DNA of 64,000 nucleotides from Endothia cerciana. Taxonomy: Eukaryota > Ascomycota > Sordariomycetes > Diaporthales > Cryphonectriaceae. The position numbers and the translations under genes are program-made. Of this stretch, positions 1 through 9,980 are shown in pieces. Under the pieces are notes generated by a model. That model worked only from the letters and a program-made list of their open reading frames with translations, ran no database searches and was not told where the DNA came from. Position 1 is the first letter of the stretch. Every line of letters begins with the position of its first letter. The DNA lies in NCBI GenBank assembly GCA_026119935.1, contig JALRMH010000045.1, positions 124,001 to 188,000 of the forward strand, written 5' to 3'.

Positions 1-1440
1 CCTCGAACAATGGAACCAGTGGCTTTTCGCTGCGCTACGTAACAGGTATTATGGGGCACGGCTGCGCCAGCTCGGGAGCATCCTGAGGCCATCCTCTAAA
101 AGAAGCCGTCCCCTGCTATCAGAGCATTTTTCACGCCGGACCCCTCTCCTCTCTTTCCCTCCTCCCACCTGACACCTGCTGTCTCGATATCGTGGCTCGA
201 GTCTCTCGTTTTCTGTTGTTGTTGTTGTTGTTGTGTTTTTGATTACTATCTGGCCCTCCTCCTCCTCCTCCTAATCCTCCTGCCCGGGTCTGGTGCGAGC
301 CGTTATATCCCCGCGGCGCTATTTGTAGGAGCAAGACGAGAATTTATTTCCCACCACCTCCACTATCACCCACGCGAAACTATGATACGAACCACCTAAA
401 CCGATTGCGAGCGTCCGATATTTGCCCCACAGCATATCAGATCAGGGCGCGACCGAATTCGCCAAGCAGTTATTGTTCCGACTGGAGTTGAGCGGACCCG
501 AGTTGAATTTGACCCGGCCTCTCGAGGGAAGTCTCTCCGCGTTGAAGGATCAAGATTCTGGGCTCGTGCAGGCAAACAAAAAGGGGCCGTGGGACGCCCA
601 GCCAAGAACCAGAGCCAGCCCTAGGACTTGCAGCCAGCCCTTCCCACCTGCTTATTACGGCCACATCACATCAGCTAGCTGAGGAGGTAAGCGCAGCACA
701 ACCTCCCGTCAGCAGCTACGAATGCTACCTCCCGCCCGGAGAGAAGACCCGACTGACTGCTGTATCCGCTGTTAGCTATCGATTTGGTCTCCGCTACTGG
801 GAGGCTAGCGTGCATCTCTGCGACTCTGGCCTTGCCGAATCAGAACCTTCCAGCACAGGAGTCTCACCCGCTGGGCGACATTTGAAACCCCAAAACCCAA
901 CCGACCCAAAAAGGGCTTAGAGGGTGGGAATAAAAGAGAAAGGGGAAACTCGAGACTCGACACAGCCGTCGACTTCTTTTTCCCTGTCAGCTCGAACTCG
1001 ACATCCGAGAGAAGAGAGAAGGACAAGAGAGTGTCAACCTTTTTTTTTCCTCTTCTTTCTTCCCCCTCCCCCCCTTCTCCCCCCATTCCAACACCAACAA
1101 GGCATTTCCGCTCCCACCTTCAAGGAGGCTTCTCTGCCGCGACAGTCTCGGGCCTTGTTATTGGCCTTGATCCTGTCTGGGGAGTCAGTCAGCATCCGTC
1201 CATTAGCTGGATCAGCCAAGCGAATCGAAGCGGCGGCACCGCCTGTGTGGGATACGAAGTAGCAGCCACCCCGAGCCGCCCATCGACTTTTTGGGCTTAT
1301 CTTCACCCAAACGGCCTCTGCACGTCGCTCTTCCCAGCGCTCGTCGATCGAAGCGCCATTCTTTTCCCTCCCAACACCTCCTGCCACCACCGCCGTCAAT
1401 CCCAGACGACTCCACACCTGCGCGCAGCAGTCCCCTCAAC
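1..1440. other. Gene-free left edge and leader of the first gene
   Basis: No protein-coding signal could be supported here. The stretch is GC-rich with pyrimidine-rich patches, notably a C/T-rich tract around 1038-1085, of the kind often seen in promoters and 5' leaders of filamentous fungi. It probably holds the promoter and a long 5' leader of the gene that starts at 1441. Several short open frames with ATG codons occur, but none resembles a known family and they overlap on both strands. Confidence 0.5.
214..234. repeat. TGT trinucleotide microsatellite
   Basis: About seven tandem TGT units lie in the promoter or leader side of the first gene. This is a simple sequence repeat with no visible coding role. 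Confidence 0.85.
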
Positions 1441-2922
1441 ATGAGCGCAGCCATCGCAATGGCTCCGTCGCCTGCTCCTCACGGCAGGCCAGCCTTTGGT
1501 GGAGATGCGGCCCCTGCAGCAGCATCCTCGAGCGCCGCGGGCCCCGCCGCCTCTGCCTCGCTCTCGCCATCCGCCCAGCGAACAGCCGTGACGGGAACAC
1601 CGAATGCGACCGCACCATCTGCGCACCAACAGCACACATCACGCACCGGCAGTGGCAGCCCGAGGGGCCAGGCACACGGTGCTGCCAAACCCTCGCCCCC
1701 CAGCGCGTAAGCCTCCCCCCCCCCTCCCCCCGAATCCTGAGCATCCTGAGCTTCTTTGGGGCATCAGAAACCCAACCCCGGCTGCCCCCGTTTGGCTTCA
1801 CGTTCAATGCTGACCAAGTTCACACCTGATTGCAGTCCTCGCAACGCTGGTGGTCCACCCAGAATAATCGTCAAGAAGGAGCCAGGATCGCCAGAGCTGC
1901 CCACGTCCCGGCACCGCCCTCGCAGGCTGGATCTGTCCAAGAACGTCAACAGCACATCCCCGGCTACCGCACGGCCCTACACCGCGCGTGATGCTTCTGC
2001 GCTAGGTATTCAAGAGGTCGGCCTGGCTTGCTTATCCCCCGGCTTCGTCACCCAGGATCCTGCCATGAAGGAGCAGGTGCAGAGGAGCATGTCGGTCCGC
2101 GAACAACAGAGACACCTCATCGAGGCACGGTTGCAGCAACAATCAGCAAAGGGCGACGGCCCCTCGGACAAGGACAAGGACGCAGCCGGCGGTTTCGCTG
2201 CGAAAACGCCAGGCATGTCTCGCAGGAACAAGGCGCCCCCCGGGCTGTCCATCGTTGCCCCCTCTCACGAGCACTTCGCCAACGAGAGGGTGATCCAGTC
2301 AGCGCCTCTGGGCCAGACCTTCACCGGCATGAACAACCCTCACCCCCTGACACGCCACATCGAGAACCGGCCATCGAAGCTGTCCAACACGTCGCACATT
2401 CACCACGTGCCCGCGAACCAAACGAACAACCGTCTGCCCCCGATCTCGGATGTCTTTGGTCAACAACTTTCTGCACACCCCGCTTCTCAGGAGCACTCCA
2501 TGTATGCGCAGCACTCAGCCGTCCCTCGTCCCGTGGGCTCGCCAAACCATCCTCAACACCCACACCCGCCTCCCTCGGCCAGGCTTAGGGAATATAAGTC
2601 GGCTGAGGAGGCTCAGCACGAGCTTGCCGGAGGCCGACCAGAACTTCTCCCGAAGCTGGTCCACTACGGTGGCCACCAGCCTCCAACCCCACCGTCTCCT
2701 CTCCCGGGCGTGCACCGACCTGAGGCCACCCGAAGTCACAGCGCAAACAAGAGACGTCGCGACGAATACGAGGCCGGCGTTTCACCACCACTGGGCAATG
2801 GCAGACCAGCCGTTCGCAGGGGACCATTCGGCGAGGGACGTGATAGCCCTGATACCCAACGCGCTAAGAGGGATGAATTCCTGCGCCTCTGCGAGAGGGC
2901 TTGGGATCTCTTCCACTCTTGA
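1441..2922 (+). CDS. Uncharacterised low-complexity fungal protein, possibly a nuclear regulator
   Basis: I do not recognise the family. Two exons are supported: 1441-1706 and 1836-2922, separated by a 129-nt intron with GTAAGC at its 5' end and TTGCAG at its 3' end. The join restores one frame of 450 residues. The protein is rich in Pro, Ser, Ala and His and looks mostly disordered. Visible features are a VKKEPGSP motif at about residues 101-108 that fits a phospho-dependent sumoylation site, a basic patch NKRRRDE near the C-terminal third that could act as a nuclear localisation signal, and a helical tail ending in DEFLRLCERAWDLFHS that looks conserved. The basic patch, sumoylation motif and disorder point to a nuclear regulator, which is inference only. 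I chose the ATG at 1441 because it opens the long frame just after a pyrimidine-rich leader. Confidence 0.75.
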
Positions 2923-5081
2923 GCTGCGAAGACTCGGACGGGTGATCTTGGCTTTGCGCAGCACCTAGTATCGCCATTTTGCGACGCATGACGGGGTTCC
3001 GTATCTTGCTTCGTCATGACAACGAGAGAGTACACAGCATGTGCGACCTCGAATCACCGCGCCACGCCCCGCATGACACAGGATCGCCAATAGTGTGCCG
3101 GCCATGGGATAGAGTAATGTCTTGCGTGCGGGTTTGGTTCACAAAATCGAGGCGGCGGCCTCACGAAATCAAGACGTTCAGCGTTATACCACTCAGTGTT
3201 GCGGCCTTCATTCTCGATCTGGAAGTTCTCTTGTGTCCGTCCTGGCTATCGTCCACTCTTCTCTACCCTCCTTCACGACTTGTTGTCTCCTAACGTCGTC
3301 TTCAATTCTCAATGCACGGCCTTCTTCGACATTTGACTACGAGCCTTGGATCACGGACCGGGGCGCGGATATCTTAAATATGGGATGGTCTTCCTGTAAG
3401 CCATGGCGGCGTTTCTGTTCCCTTGTTTTTTTTGTTTTCTGGGTTATTGGGTATCATTGATAAAGACTTCTACGGCGTTCTTACATTCCTTCCCTATGCG
3501 GTAATGAACAAGTCGTGGTGGAATTGGCTTCCGGGGTGAAAGGGGAAAGGGGCCAAGGAGGCTTCGTGATATCCAACCTGTGCGCAGAGGGGTGGGAGAA
3601 TACGCAGCATCAATACGAGGAAGGGATGTAGTCCACATTGGGTCAGAGGGCAAAGTAGGGGCCGTAAGGGAAGGGGGAGCCTGACCCAATGCGCAAATAA
3701 TACTCCGCCTGCTTGAATACAGAGCTCTTCTGTAAACACTAACCTTCTTCCGCTCAGTCTTTAATTCCTGTCTCGACTTGGTTGATATTTGTTCTCAAAA
3801 AAGGTCTGATGCCCCGCGCCCATACCTATCGCATTACTCTTCATATTGTAACTCTTGTTGTACTGTATGCCCCTACTTAATAAAAAAAATAAAAAAATAA
3901 AAATGGACAAACAACCAAAACACAACCCAAAACCCAACTACCTTCTTTCTCCTCCAAGTGGGGAATTCCATTCCTACTACTCTCTCACTGAAGTTAGATC
4001 CTTTCGAGCGGAAACCTTGGGATCTGACGTGAGATGATGTTATGTCGCCGACCACGGAAATTGTCTGAATCCCACGTGGCACACGCGAGATCGCCCAGGT
4101 ATCCATAAACCTCAGGGCCTTCCCCCCCTCCCCCCCTCGCTGAAACAGCAACAGCACCGCCATCTTGACTCATTACATGATCGAGAGGGGGGTCGTCCCC
4201 AGAGGTCCGGGCCGGACAGGTCCCAAGATAATGAGGTGATGTGTGGGCCAAGGCCCATGTACCGAAACTCGAGCGGCCCTCTTTGCTGCCTCTTGAACCG
4301 GGGGGGGGGGAGAGAAGCCGGGTGGCCGGGCCCGCACAGGCCCTCACTCCCCATCCAGTCGATGCCGGCGCGGGGCCGGACCCGACACAGGAGCTGTCAG
4401 GGAGGCAAGTCCTGTCTAGCTCAGGTGCCCATGTCACTCGGCGGCCGGCGGAAACAAGAAACTAGGCATCATCACTGCGGCGGGCAAAAACCCCCGGGGG
4501 GTGGGGGGTGGTCGTCCTGGGAGGAGGGCAGTCGGTCAGTCATGATGTATTATGATGATGATGATGATAATCTGTGTCTCGCTGCCTCAAAAGGGGCCAG
4601 GCAGCCCTCTCGCCATGGGGCGTCTCACCACTGCTGGCGAACAAAAGTCTGCTCAGGTCACCTCTTCCCGTAGAATCTTAGATGCCCTCGAGTCTCCTTC
4701 GCTTCCCATTCATCTGGGTTACCTGTTTCATCTGTGTAATACGCATAGGACAACAAAGCATCGACTGCTTTTCAGAGCACGCAGCGCGCGCAACCTATAA
4801 CCAGGCCCAGCCAGTGTACATAGAACAAGGTGAGATCCACCACATGAAATCCTCCTTCTCACGAGGACCAGAGAGGAAAAGAAAGAAAGAAAGAAAGAAA
4901 GAAAAAAAAAAAAAAAAAAAGGAAAACACCCCCAATCCCCGTCCATCGATGCTGAGCCCAATACTAGTTCCCAGCAGGCGACGACCCCGGAGGTTCTACA
5001 GCGCCCGCAGCCACGGATCACCATAACAGCACCCTTCCCGACCCGGCCCCAGAACGCGAGTCGGGACATCACGCAGGCGCA
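2923..5081. other. Intergenic, two tandem genes flanking
   Basis: No gene could be supported. The stretch holds the 3' end of the first gene and the promoter of the next. It contains an A-rich tract around 3880-3905, a short ATG repeat near 4552-4567, G-run clusters (4300-4310, 4495-4507) and a GAAA/poly-A tract at 4876-4922. Short open frames on both strands lack family resemblance. Confidence 0.5.
4876..4922. repeat. GAAA tetranucleotide and poly-A tract
   Basis: A homopurine run of GAAA units passes into roughly nineteen consecutive A residues, about 160 bases before the start of the acidic protein gene. It could be a nucleosome-excluding promoter element, but that is inference. Confidence 0.8.
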
Positions 5082-5921
5082 ATGGAGCCAATAGACGCCG
5101 CCCCGGTCTCCCCCCTGCTCTCCCAGCCCTCGATAGTCCTCACCGACCCGGAAGGCCTCTCGCTGGACACCTTTACCGACCGGCACGGCGAGGTCGTCGC
5201 GTACAGCTACCTCGACGCGGGCCCGGGGGAGAAGGAGGAAGGGGGGGAGGACAGCGACACGCCCGTGTCACCCTTCGCGGACCCCGCGGAGGACTACGGC
5301 ATGGGCCTACAGGACGAGCCGGAGGACATGACCTCGTACTGGTCCTTCTCGAGCTCCGACTCCTCGTCGGACTCCTCTGACGAGGAGGAGGACGAGGAGG
5401 ACGAGATGGACTTCATCTACGACCACGACGCGCGCAGGAAGATCCGCCTCGCCGAGATCAGCGACGGGTTCATCTCGTTCCCGGCCTTTGACGACGACGA
5501 CGACCACCACCACCACCACCACCATGATCATCACGAGAAGGGGGGCGCCATGGGGATGATGACGGCGGCGGACGCCTCGTTCCTCGCGGGCATGGACCCG
5601 GAGGACATCAGGGACGCGGAGGAGCTCCTCATGGACGAGGACGACGGGGACCTGGTCGGGGCGATCGAGGCCGTCGAGAGGGAGTACGCCGATAACGACT
5701 GGTCGAGGCCGGTGCCGCGGTGGGCGTGGCTCAAGTCGAGCAACTCGTTCCCCGTGCTCCACCTGGGGCCGACCGACTTCAGGCATGGGAGGTCGAAGCT
5801 GAGCATGGCTGTCTCCGCGGGGGATGAGGCGGTATCAAGCGATGGGGGCAGCCCGAGGTTTCCGACGTCGGGCCAGAGCGATCTCGACGATGTGGCGGCC
5901 ACGGAAGCGCCGTGGTTGTAG
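5082..5921 (+). CDS. Uncharacterised acidic protein with Asp-His tract
   Basis: This is a single-exon frame of 279 residues that I cannot assign to a family. The middle is strongly acidic, with a Ser/Asp/Glu-rich block (about residues 84-110). It is followed by five Asp, seven His, Asp and two His at residues 137-151, a tract that could bind divalent metals. The N-terminal part (SIVLTDPEGLSLDTF) and the C-terminal part (PRWAWLKSSNSFPVLHLG) are less biased and may be folded or conserved. There is no signal peptide or membrane segment. It converges on prephenate dehydratase with 98 bases between the two stop codons. The codon bias is GC-rich like its neighbours. The opposite strand is also open here but encodes only Val/Arg-rich low complexity, so I take the plus strand as real. 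Confidence 0.65.
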   Translation: MEPIDAAPVSPLLSQPSIVLTDPEGLSLDTFTDRHGEVVAYSYLDAGPGEKEEGGEDSDTPVSPFADPAEDYGMGLQDEPEDMTSYWSFSSSDSSSDSSDEEEDEEDEMDFIYDHDARRKIRLAEISDGFISFPAFDDDDDHHHHHHHDHHEKGGAMGMMTAADASFLAGMDPEDIRDAEELLMDEDDGDLVGAIEAVEREYADNDWSRPVPRWAWLKSSNSFPVLHLGPTDFRHGRSKLSMAVSAGDEAVSSDGGSPRFPTSGQSDLDDVAATEAPWL

Positions 5922-6019
5922 TAAAGATATTATAAACAAAAATTAAACCTAAAAAAAAATATTTTTTTTAAAAAAAAAAAAAAAAAAAAGGAAAAATTCA
6001 ACTTCAACTTTTAAAACTC
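5922..6019. terminator. AT-rich convergent 3' region shared by two genes
   Basis: The 98 bases between two converging stop codons are strikingly AT-rich in a GC-rich window, with runs of A and T including about nineteen A around 5972-5990. Both flanking genes must finish transcription here or overlap, so it probably supplies cleavage and polyadenylation signals on both strands. The function is inferred from position and composition. Confidence 0.55.
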
Positions 6020-7178
6020 CTACCGTTGCCTTCCCCAGCTGCCCAGCCACCTCCACCCCTCGGCAACCTTGTCCACCTCCTCCAGCGCGCCCTCGACCCT
6101 GCCCTCCGGGTCGTGATGCCTGCTCCCCTCGAACTCGACGAAGAAGAGGTACTGGAACGGCTGGATGAGGCTCGGCAGGCTGTTGATGCTCGTCAGGTTG
6201 AGGCCGTACTTGCTGAAGACATCCAGGACACCGGCAAGCGCACCAGGCGACCTGTGCGGCACCGTGAACGACACCAGGCTCTTGTACCCCCTCCCCGGCG
6301 CCCCCCCACCCCCTCCACCACCTGGGCTCAGGACGCGCCCCTCCCCGCCGCCGCCGCCGCCGCCGCCCCCCTTCCTCCCCAGCACGAAGAACCGGGTGGT
6401 GTTGTCGTCCCGGTCCTCGATATGCCGCGCCAGCACCTCCAGCCCGAACATCCCGGCCGCGATCTCCGAGGCCACGGCCGCCGTCGCCCCGCTCCCGTCG
6501 CGGCTGGCCTCCTCGGCCGCCCTGCTCGTCGAGCTGACGTCGACGCGGTCCGCGCCCCGCAGGTGCGCCGTCAGGAACGCGTCCGTCTGCCCGAGCGCCT
6601 GCGGGTGGCTCAGCACGCGCCGGACGTGGCCCAGGGGCACCAGCGGCGCCGCGCGCGGCGGGTCACCGGGGCTGGACCCGTCCGGTGTGGCCGTTGTCGT
6701 TGTCGTTGTCGTTGTCGTCGTCGTCGTCGTCAGAGTGCCGCTGGCCTCGTCCCGGCCGAAGGTCCCCGCGGCGTGGGGCCCCTGGGACGGCGGGTGTCTG
6801 TACCCGAGGAGGAAGTGGTGCACGTCGAGGTAGACCTCGCCGCACACGCCCAGGTCGCCGTAGGCCTGGTGCCGGTCGGCCAGGCCGTCCAGGGTGAAGG
6901 TGACGACGCCGTGGGTGGAGTTCTCGAAGGGGACGACGCCCAGCTGGGCGGCGCCGGACTGCACGGCGCCGAAGATGTCTTTGATGGCCACCACGGGCTG
7001 GTGGTGGTACTCCTCCTCCGGGAACGCGGACTTGGTTGCCTGTGGCGCAGGGTTAGCGACGGGTGGGCGTGTCTGGACGCCGTGGGCCCGGAGAGGGGGA
7101 CGGACGCACCTGGTGGGTGAATGAGGACGGTGGCCCGAGGAAAGCCACCACGGGCTTGTCCGTTGTTGCCTCGGCCAT
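6020..7178 (-). CDS. pha2: Prephenate dehydratase
   Basis: Converts prephenate to phenylpyruvate in the phenylalanine pathway, in the cytosol. Two exons: 7178-7110 and 7039-6020, with a 70-nt intron starting GTGCGT and ending CCACAG; 362 residues. The join restores the N-terminal catalytic sequence VAFLGPPSSFTHQ-ATKSAFP. The dehydratase domain runs from about residue 9 to 245 and includes PFENSTHG and the catalytic TRF motif (residues 238-240, in NTTRFFVLG). An ACT domain follows from about residue 276 (PGAL at about 288) for Phe feedback; its usual ESRP element reads NSLP. Two low-complexity insertions are unusual: a stretch at about 105-156 containing thirteen Thr, and two Gly runs between the catalytic and ACT domains. 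Active-site and ACT motifs are intact, so the gene is probably functional. Confidence 0.93.
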
Positions 7179-8049
7179 CTCGTTCCGTCCCAGTGCGATG
7201 CTGTTCACACTCCCACCCAAATCGACAGACGGAACAAATTAGACGCGTGGGAGGACGGCCGGAACTGGGCAGTTCTAATCTTCAGGGCCACCGATGGAAA
7301 TGTTTTCACTTGTGTTTCACATCTCGTGTGCAGATTCCGTCCTGCCTCTTGCGGCCGCGACTGTACCATATTCTTCGCTTGTCCAGCAAAGTAGTCAGTG
7401 GTGGGTAGAATTTTGTGGTTGAGGCTTTCGTCAAGCGGATATCGGCGACACGGACCCGCAGATTGTCTGCGATACAAAGTGCGGCCCATTTGTGCCTATG
7501 ATGCTAGGGTCCGGCTCAACCTACCTAAAGACCAATCCCGCATTTTGACATACGGCACATGAAATCCAAGTATCTGACTCTACATTATTGGGTAGTATAT
7601 CATTGATTACCAGGGTGCGTACGATCAGTGTCTTGTGAATAGGTTCGTGTAAGGAGCGTAAAAAGTTGGATTCTCGTAGACTTTCTAAAAGAGCGATCGA
7701 AGTTGGATCACCGTCCAAAAAAACAACCAAAAAAAAAAAAAAGGAAAAGAAAAGAAGGCAAGCCTTCTGTCTTATTTCAATCTGGGCAAACTCGTCGTTG
7801 GTTTGCAGATCTTGTCCAGTGACGCCAGGTAGCAGCTACAGCGCCTCAGCCATACTGAACCTCACTATAGCTGCTGATCTTATTCTCTACTCCTGCCCTG
7901 CTTTGTCCGCCTGGAATTTGAATAGGAGCTCGCCTTCTCTGCTCCTTGGTACAGACGACATCGCGGGCAATGTCTACAGCCGAGGATCAGCAGCGTACAG
8001 AGGACCGGGTGAAGTATCAACGGGGAAACGTACCACCTTGTTCCTCAAC
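7179..8049. other. Intergenic between prephenate dehydratase and eRF1
   Basis: This is the promoter side of prephenate dehydratase and the 3' flank of eRF1. No gene is supported. It contains an A-rich run near 7722-7745. A plus-strand open frame from 7666 runs through the eRF1 3' end in antisense, but it starts with a Lys run encoded by poly-A and shows no family resemblance. Confidence 0.5.
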
Positions 8050-8268
8050 TCAAGCGCTCATCACAGAGCGAAGCGGCGATTCGCGGAACACCTGATGAGA
8101 CGCCATACCGGGCGCATCGGTGAAGCCTTTCGTCAAACGCCGCTGCGCAGGAGATTGCTTGCGGGACGCGGACTTTGCGCGTGGCGTTTGAGGTTCAACA
8201 GGTGTCGTCGGCTCGGAGGGGATTGCTTGAGTTTCAGAGCCCTCGTCTTTCACGAGGGAATCAAACTG
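8050..8268 (-). other. Open frame in phase after the eRF1 stop codon
   Basis: Directly after the proposed spliced eRF1 stop (TGA followed by C) the same frame stays open for 72 codons and ends at 8050-8052. The predicted tail is rich in Ser, Pro, Thr and basic residues (for example SEPTTPVEPQTPRAKSASRK). It could be a readthrough extension, or simply 3' UTR that lacks stops by chance. Comparable open tails of about 50-55 codons follow the Lag1 and PalH stops in this window, so length alone is weak evidence. Confidence 0.3.
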
Positions 8269-9980
8269 TCAATCTGTATAGCGCGTCAGTGGTCGCCCAG
8301 CCATGACCATTCTTTTCATCAGTTCTCACCGTCGTAGTAGTCATCATCGTCGTCTTCAAAATCTTGTAGCTGCTCAAAGTTGACCTTGTAACGAAGGATA
8401 CCCCCAATGCCGCCAAAGCCCTTGACGAATTGGTTGCCCTCGGTCGACCGGTCGGACACGAACTCCAGATTCGTACCGAAGTCCTTGTAATGCTCAGCGA
8501 TCCATTCGAGGAACGATTCCTGGTTGACGAGTTCCATCTCAAGGCCGGTAGAAGCAGAAGACTTGTCCATGAACTTCTCGCGGTTGCCCGAGGTCTCCTC
8601 CTGCTTGGTGGTGTGGACGATGTGCTCGGCGCCAGTGGCATCCTTCAGGGTCCAACGGTTGATCTCGAGGTTTTCAAACACAATCAGGGTCTCCACGGCT
8701 CCAAGCTCCAGCGCCTTGAGGGTGTCGTCGATACCGTAACAGACCCGGCCAGTGTCCTGGCTGATCTCCTCGAAGTACTTGCCGATCAGCTTCTTCTCCT
8801 GGATAAACTTGACGTTACCAAGGGTCTCAGACGACAGCTCGATGGCCTGGTTGAAGCCGTTCTCTCCACCATAGGACACATCCACAACCTTGATGACCTT
8901 GGAAGCCAGACGGTTGTCGAACATGTCGGAGGCGTTGAGGTCGTTCTTGAAATCGGCGGAACCGGCAAGGATGATACCGGCAACGTTGACCTTGTCGTTG
9001 GTGATGAAGTTCTGAACAGCAAGCTCGGCAACCTTGCGGACGTAGTTGTGGCGCTTCTCCTCACGGAGACGCGCGAAACGAAGGGCAGACTGACCACCAC
9101 GTCCGTGCTTCTTGGGCAGGTCGACAGAGAACTTGTGAACAATATCCCGAGTGTTGCCGCTGAGCGTGCCGAACAGCGCACCGTTACCGTCCATGACGAT
9201 GAAGCCGAACTTCTGGTCGGACTCGAGCAGCTCGGCGAGGGCCTCGGTGTGGAACTTGTTGTCACAGAGGTAGAGCGAGGTGTTGATGGGCTTGAAGGGC
9301 TCGAAGTCGATGTTGACCTTTCGCTCCTTGCCCTCGGAGGTCAGGATTTCACCACAGTAGACGACAAGGCCATTGGGGGGGACCTTATTGTACAGCTTGA
9401 GACGCTGCTGGGTGGAGGTGATGGCCGACAAGACGGACTGTCGGTTGACGCGGGACTTGATGTTCGATGCGGTACCCTGATGACAGCTTGTCAGTGCGTG
9501 TACGATTCGAGAGGGGCCCTGGGGAGTGGCGGGAGAAGGGGTAGCCGTACGTATTCTTCAGCCAACATCTTGGCGGCCCGCGAGACCTGGTCCTTGGGGG
9601 CTGGGACGATGTCAGTTAGGACCGTTCAGCGAGTCGAGAATTCCGGGGGCGGCGCGCTGGGCAGGAAGAGTGAGCGGACACACGGATGATGAGGGAGATC
9701 ATGCTCGTGCCATTGCCACGTGCGGCCTCGAGGCGCTTGATGAGCTTCTTGACCTTCCATATCTCGATCTGCTCAGGGGCGTCAGCAACGGTGCGCGAAA
9801 TACGGGTCGTGTCGGAGCTCCTCGGGGGGGTGAGCGTACGTTCTTCTCAGCTTCGTTCTGCAGGACCAGGTCAGCATGGGTACGCGAGCCAGAGGGCGCG
9901 TTGTCAGATCCTGGACGGTTAGGAAGACAGAGGCGACCCGCGGGGAACAAGGAGAGACATACAGCCTGTGCGTCACTCAT
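8269..9980 (-). CDS. sup45: Eukaryotic peptide chain release factor subunit 1 (eRF1)
   Basis: Recognises all three stop codons in the ribosomal A site and triggers peptide release with the GTPase eRF3. Six coding exons fit: 9980-9963, 9857-9840, 9768-9684, 9600-9551, 9476-8330 and 8273-8269; 440 residues, close to the usual 437 or so. The joins restore IIPPKDQVSRAAKMLAEEY and GTASNIKSRVNRQS. Key motifs are NIKS at 62-65, the YxCxxxF stop-recognition motif at 126-132 (YLCDNKF), and the catalytic GGQ at 184-186 within HGRGGQSALRFARLREEKRH. The acidic C-terminus (DDDDDYYDD) is typical. The first two coding exons are only 18 nt each. The last adds two bases and the stop; if that 56-nt intron were retained the protein would end DGEN at 8319. 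The gene is divergent from the DUF1770 gene across about 660 bases. Confidence 0.96.

Noticed and set aside
7666..8337. A 223-codon plus-strand frame antisense to the eRF1 3' end
   Set aside because: It begins with a poly-Lys run encoded by a poly-A tract, resembles no family, and overlaps eRF1 coding sequence in antisense.
8430..9689. A 419-codon plus-strand frame
   Set aside because: It is the complement of eRF1 coding exons and is open because of codon bias; its Val/Leu/Asp/Gly-rich content is typical of an antisense shadow.
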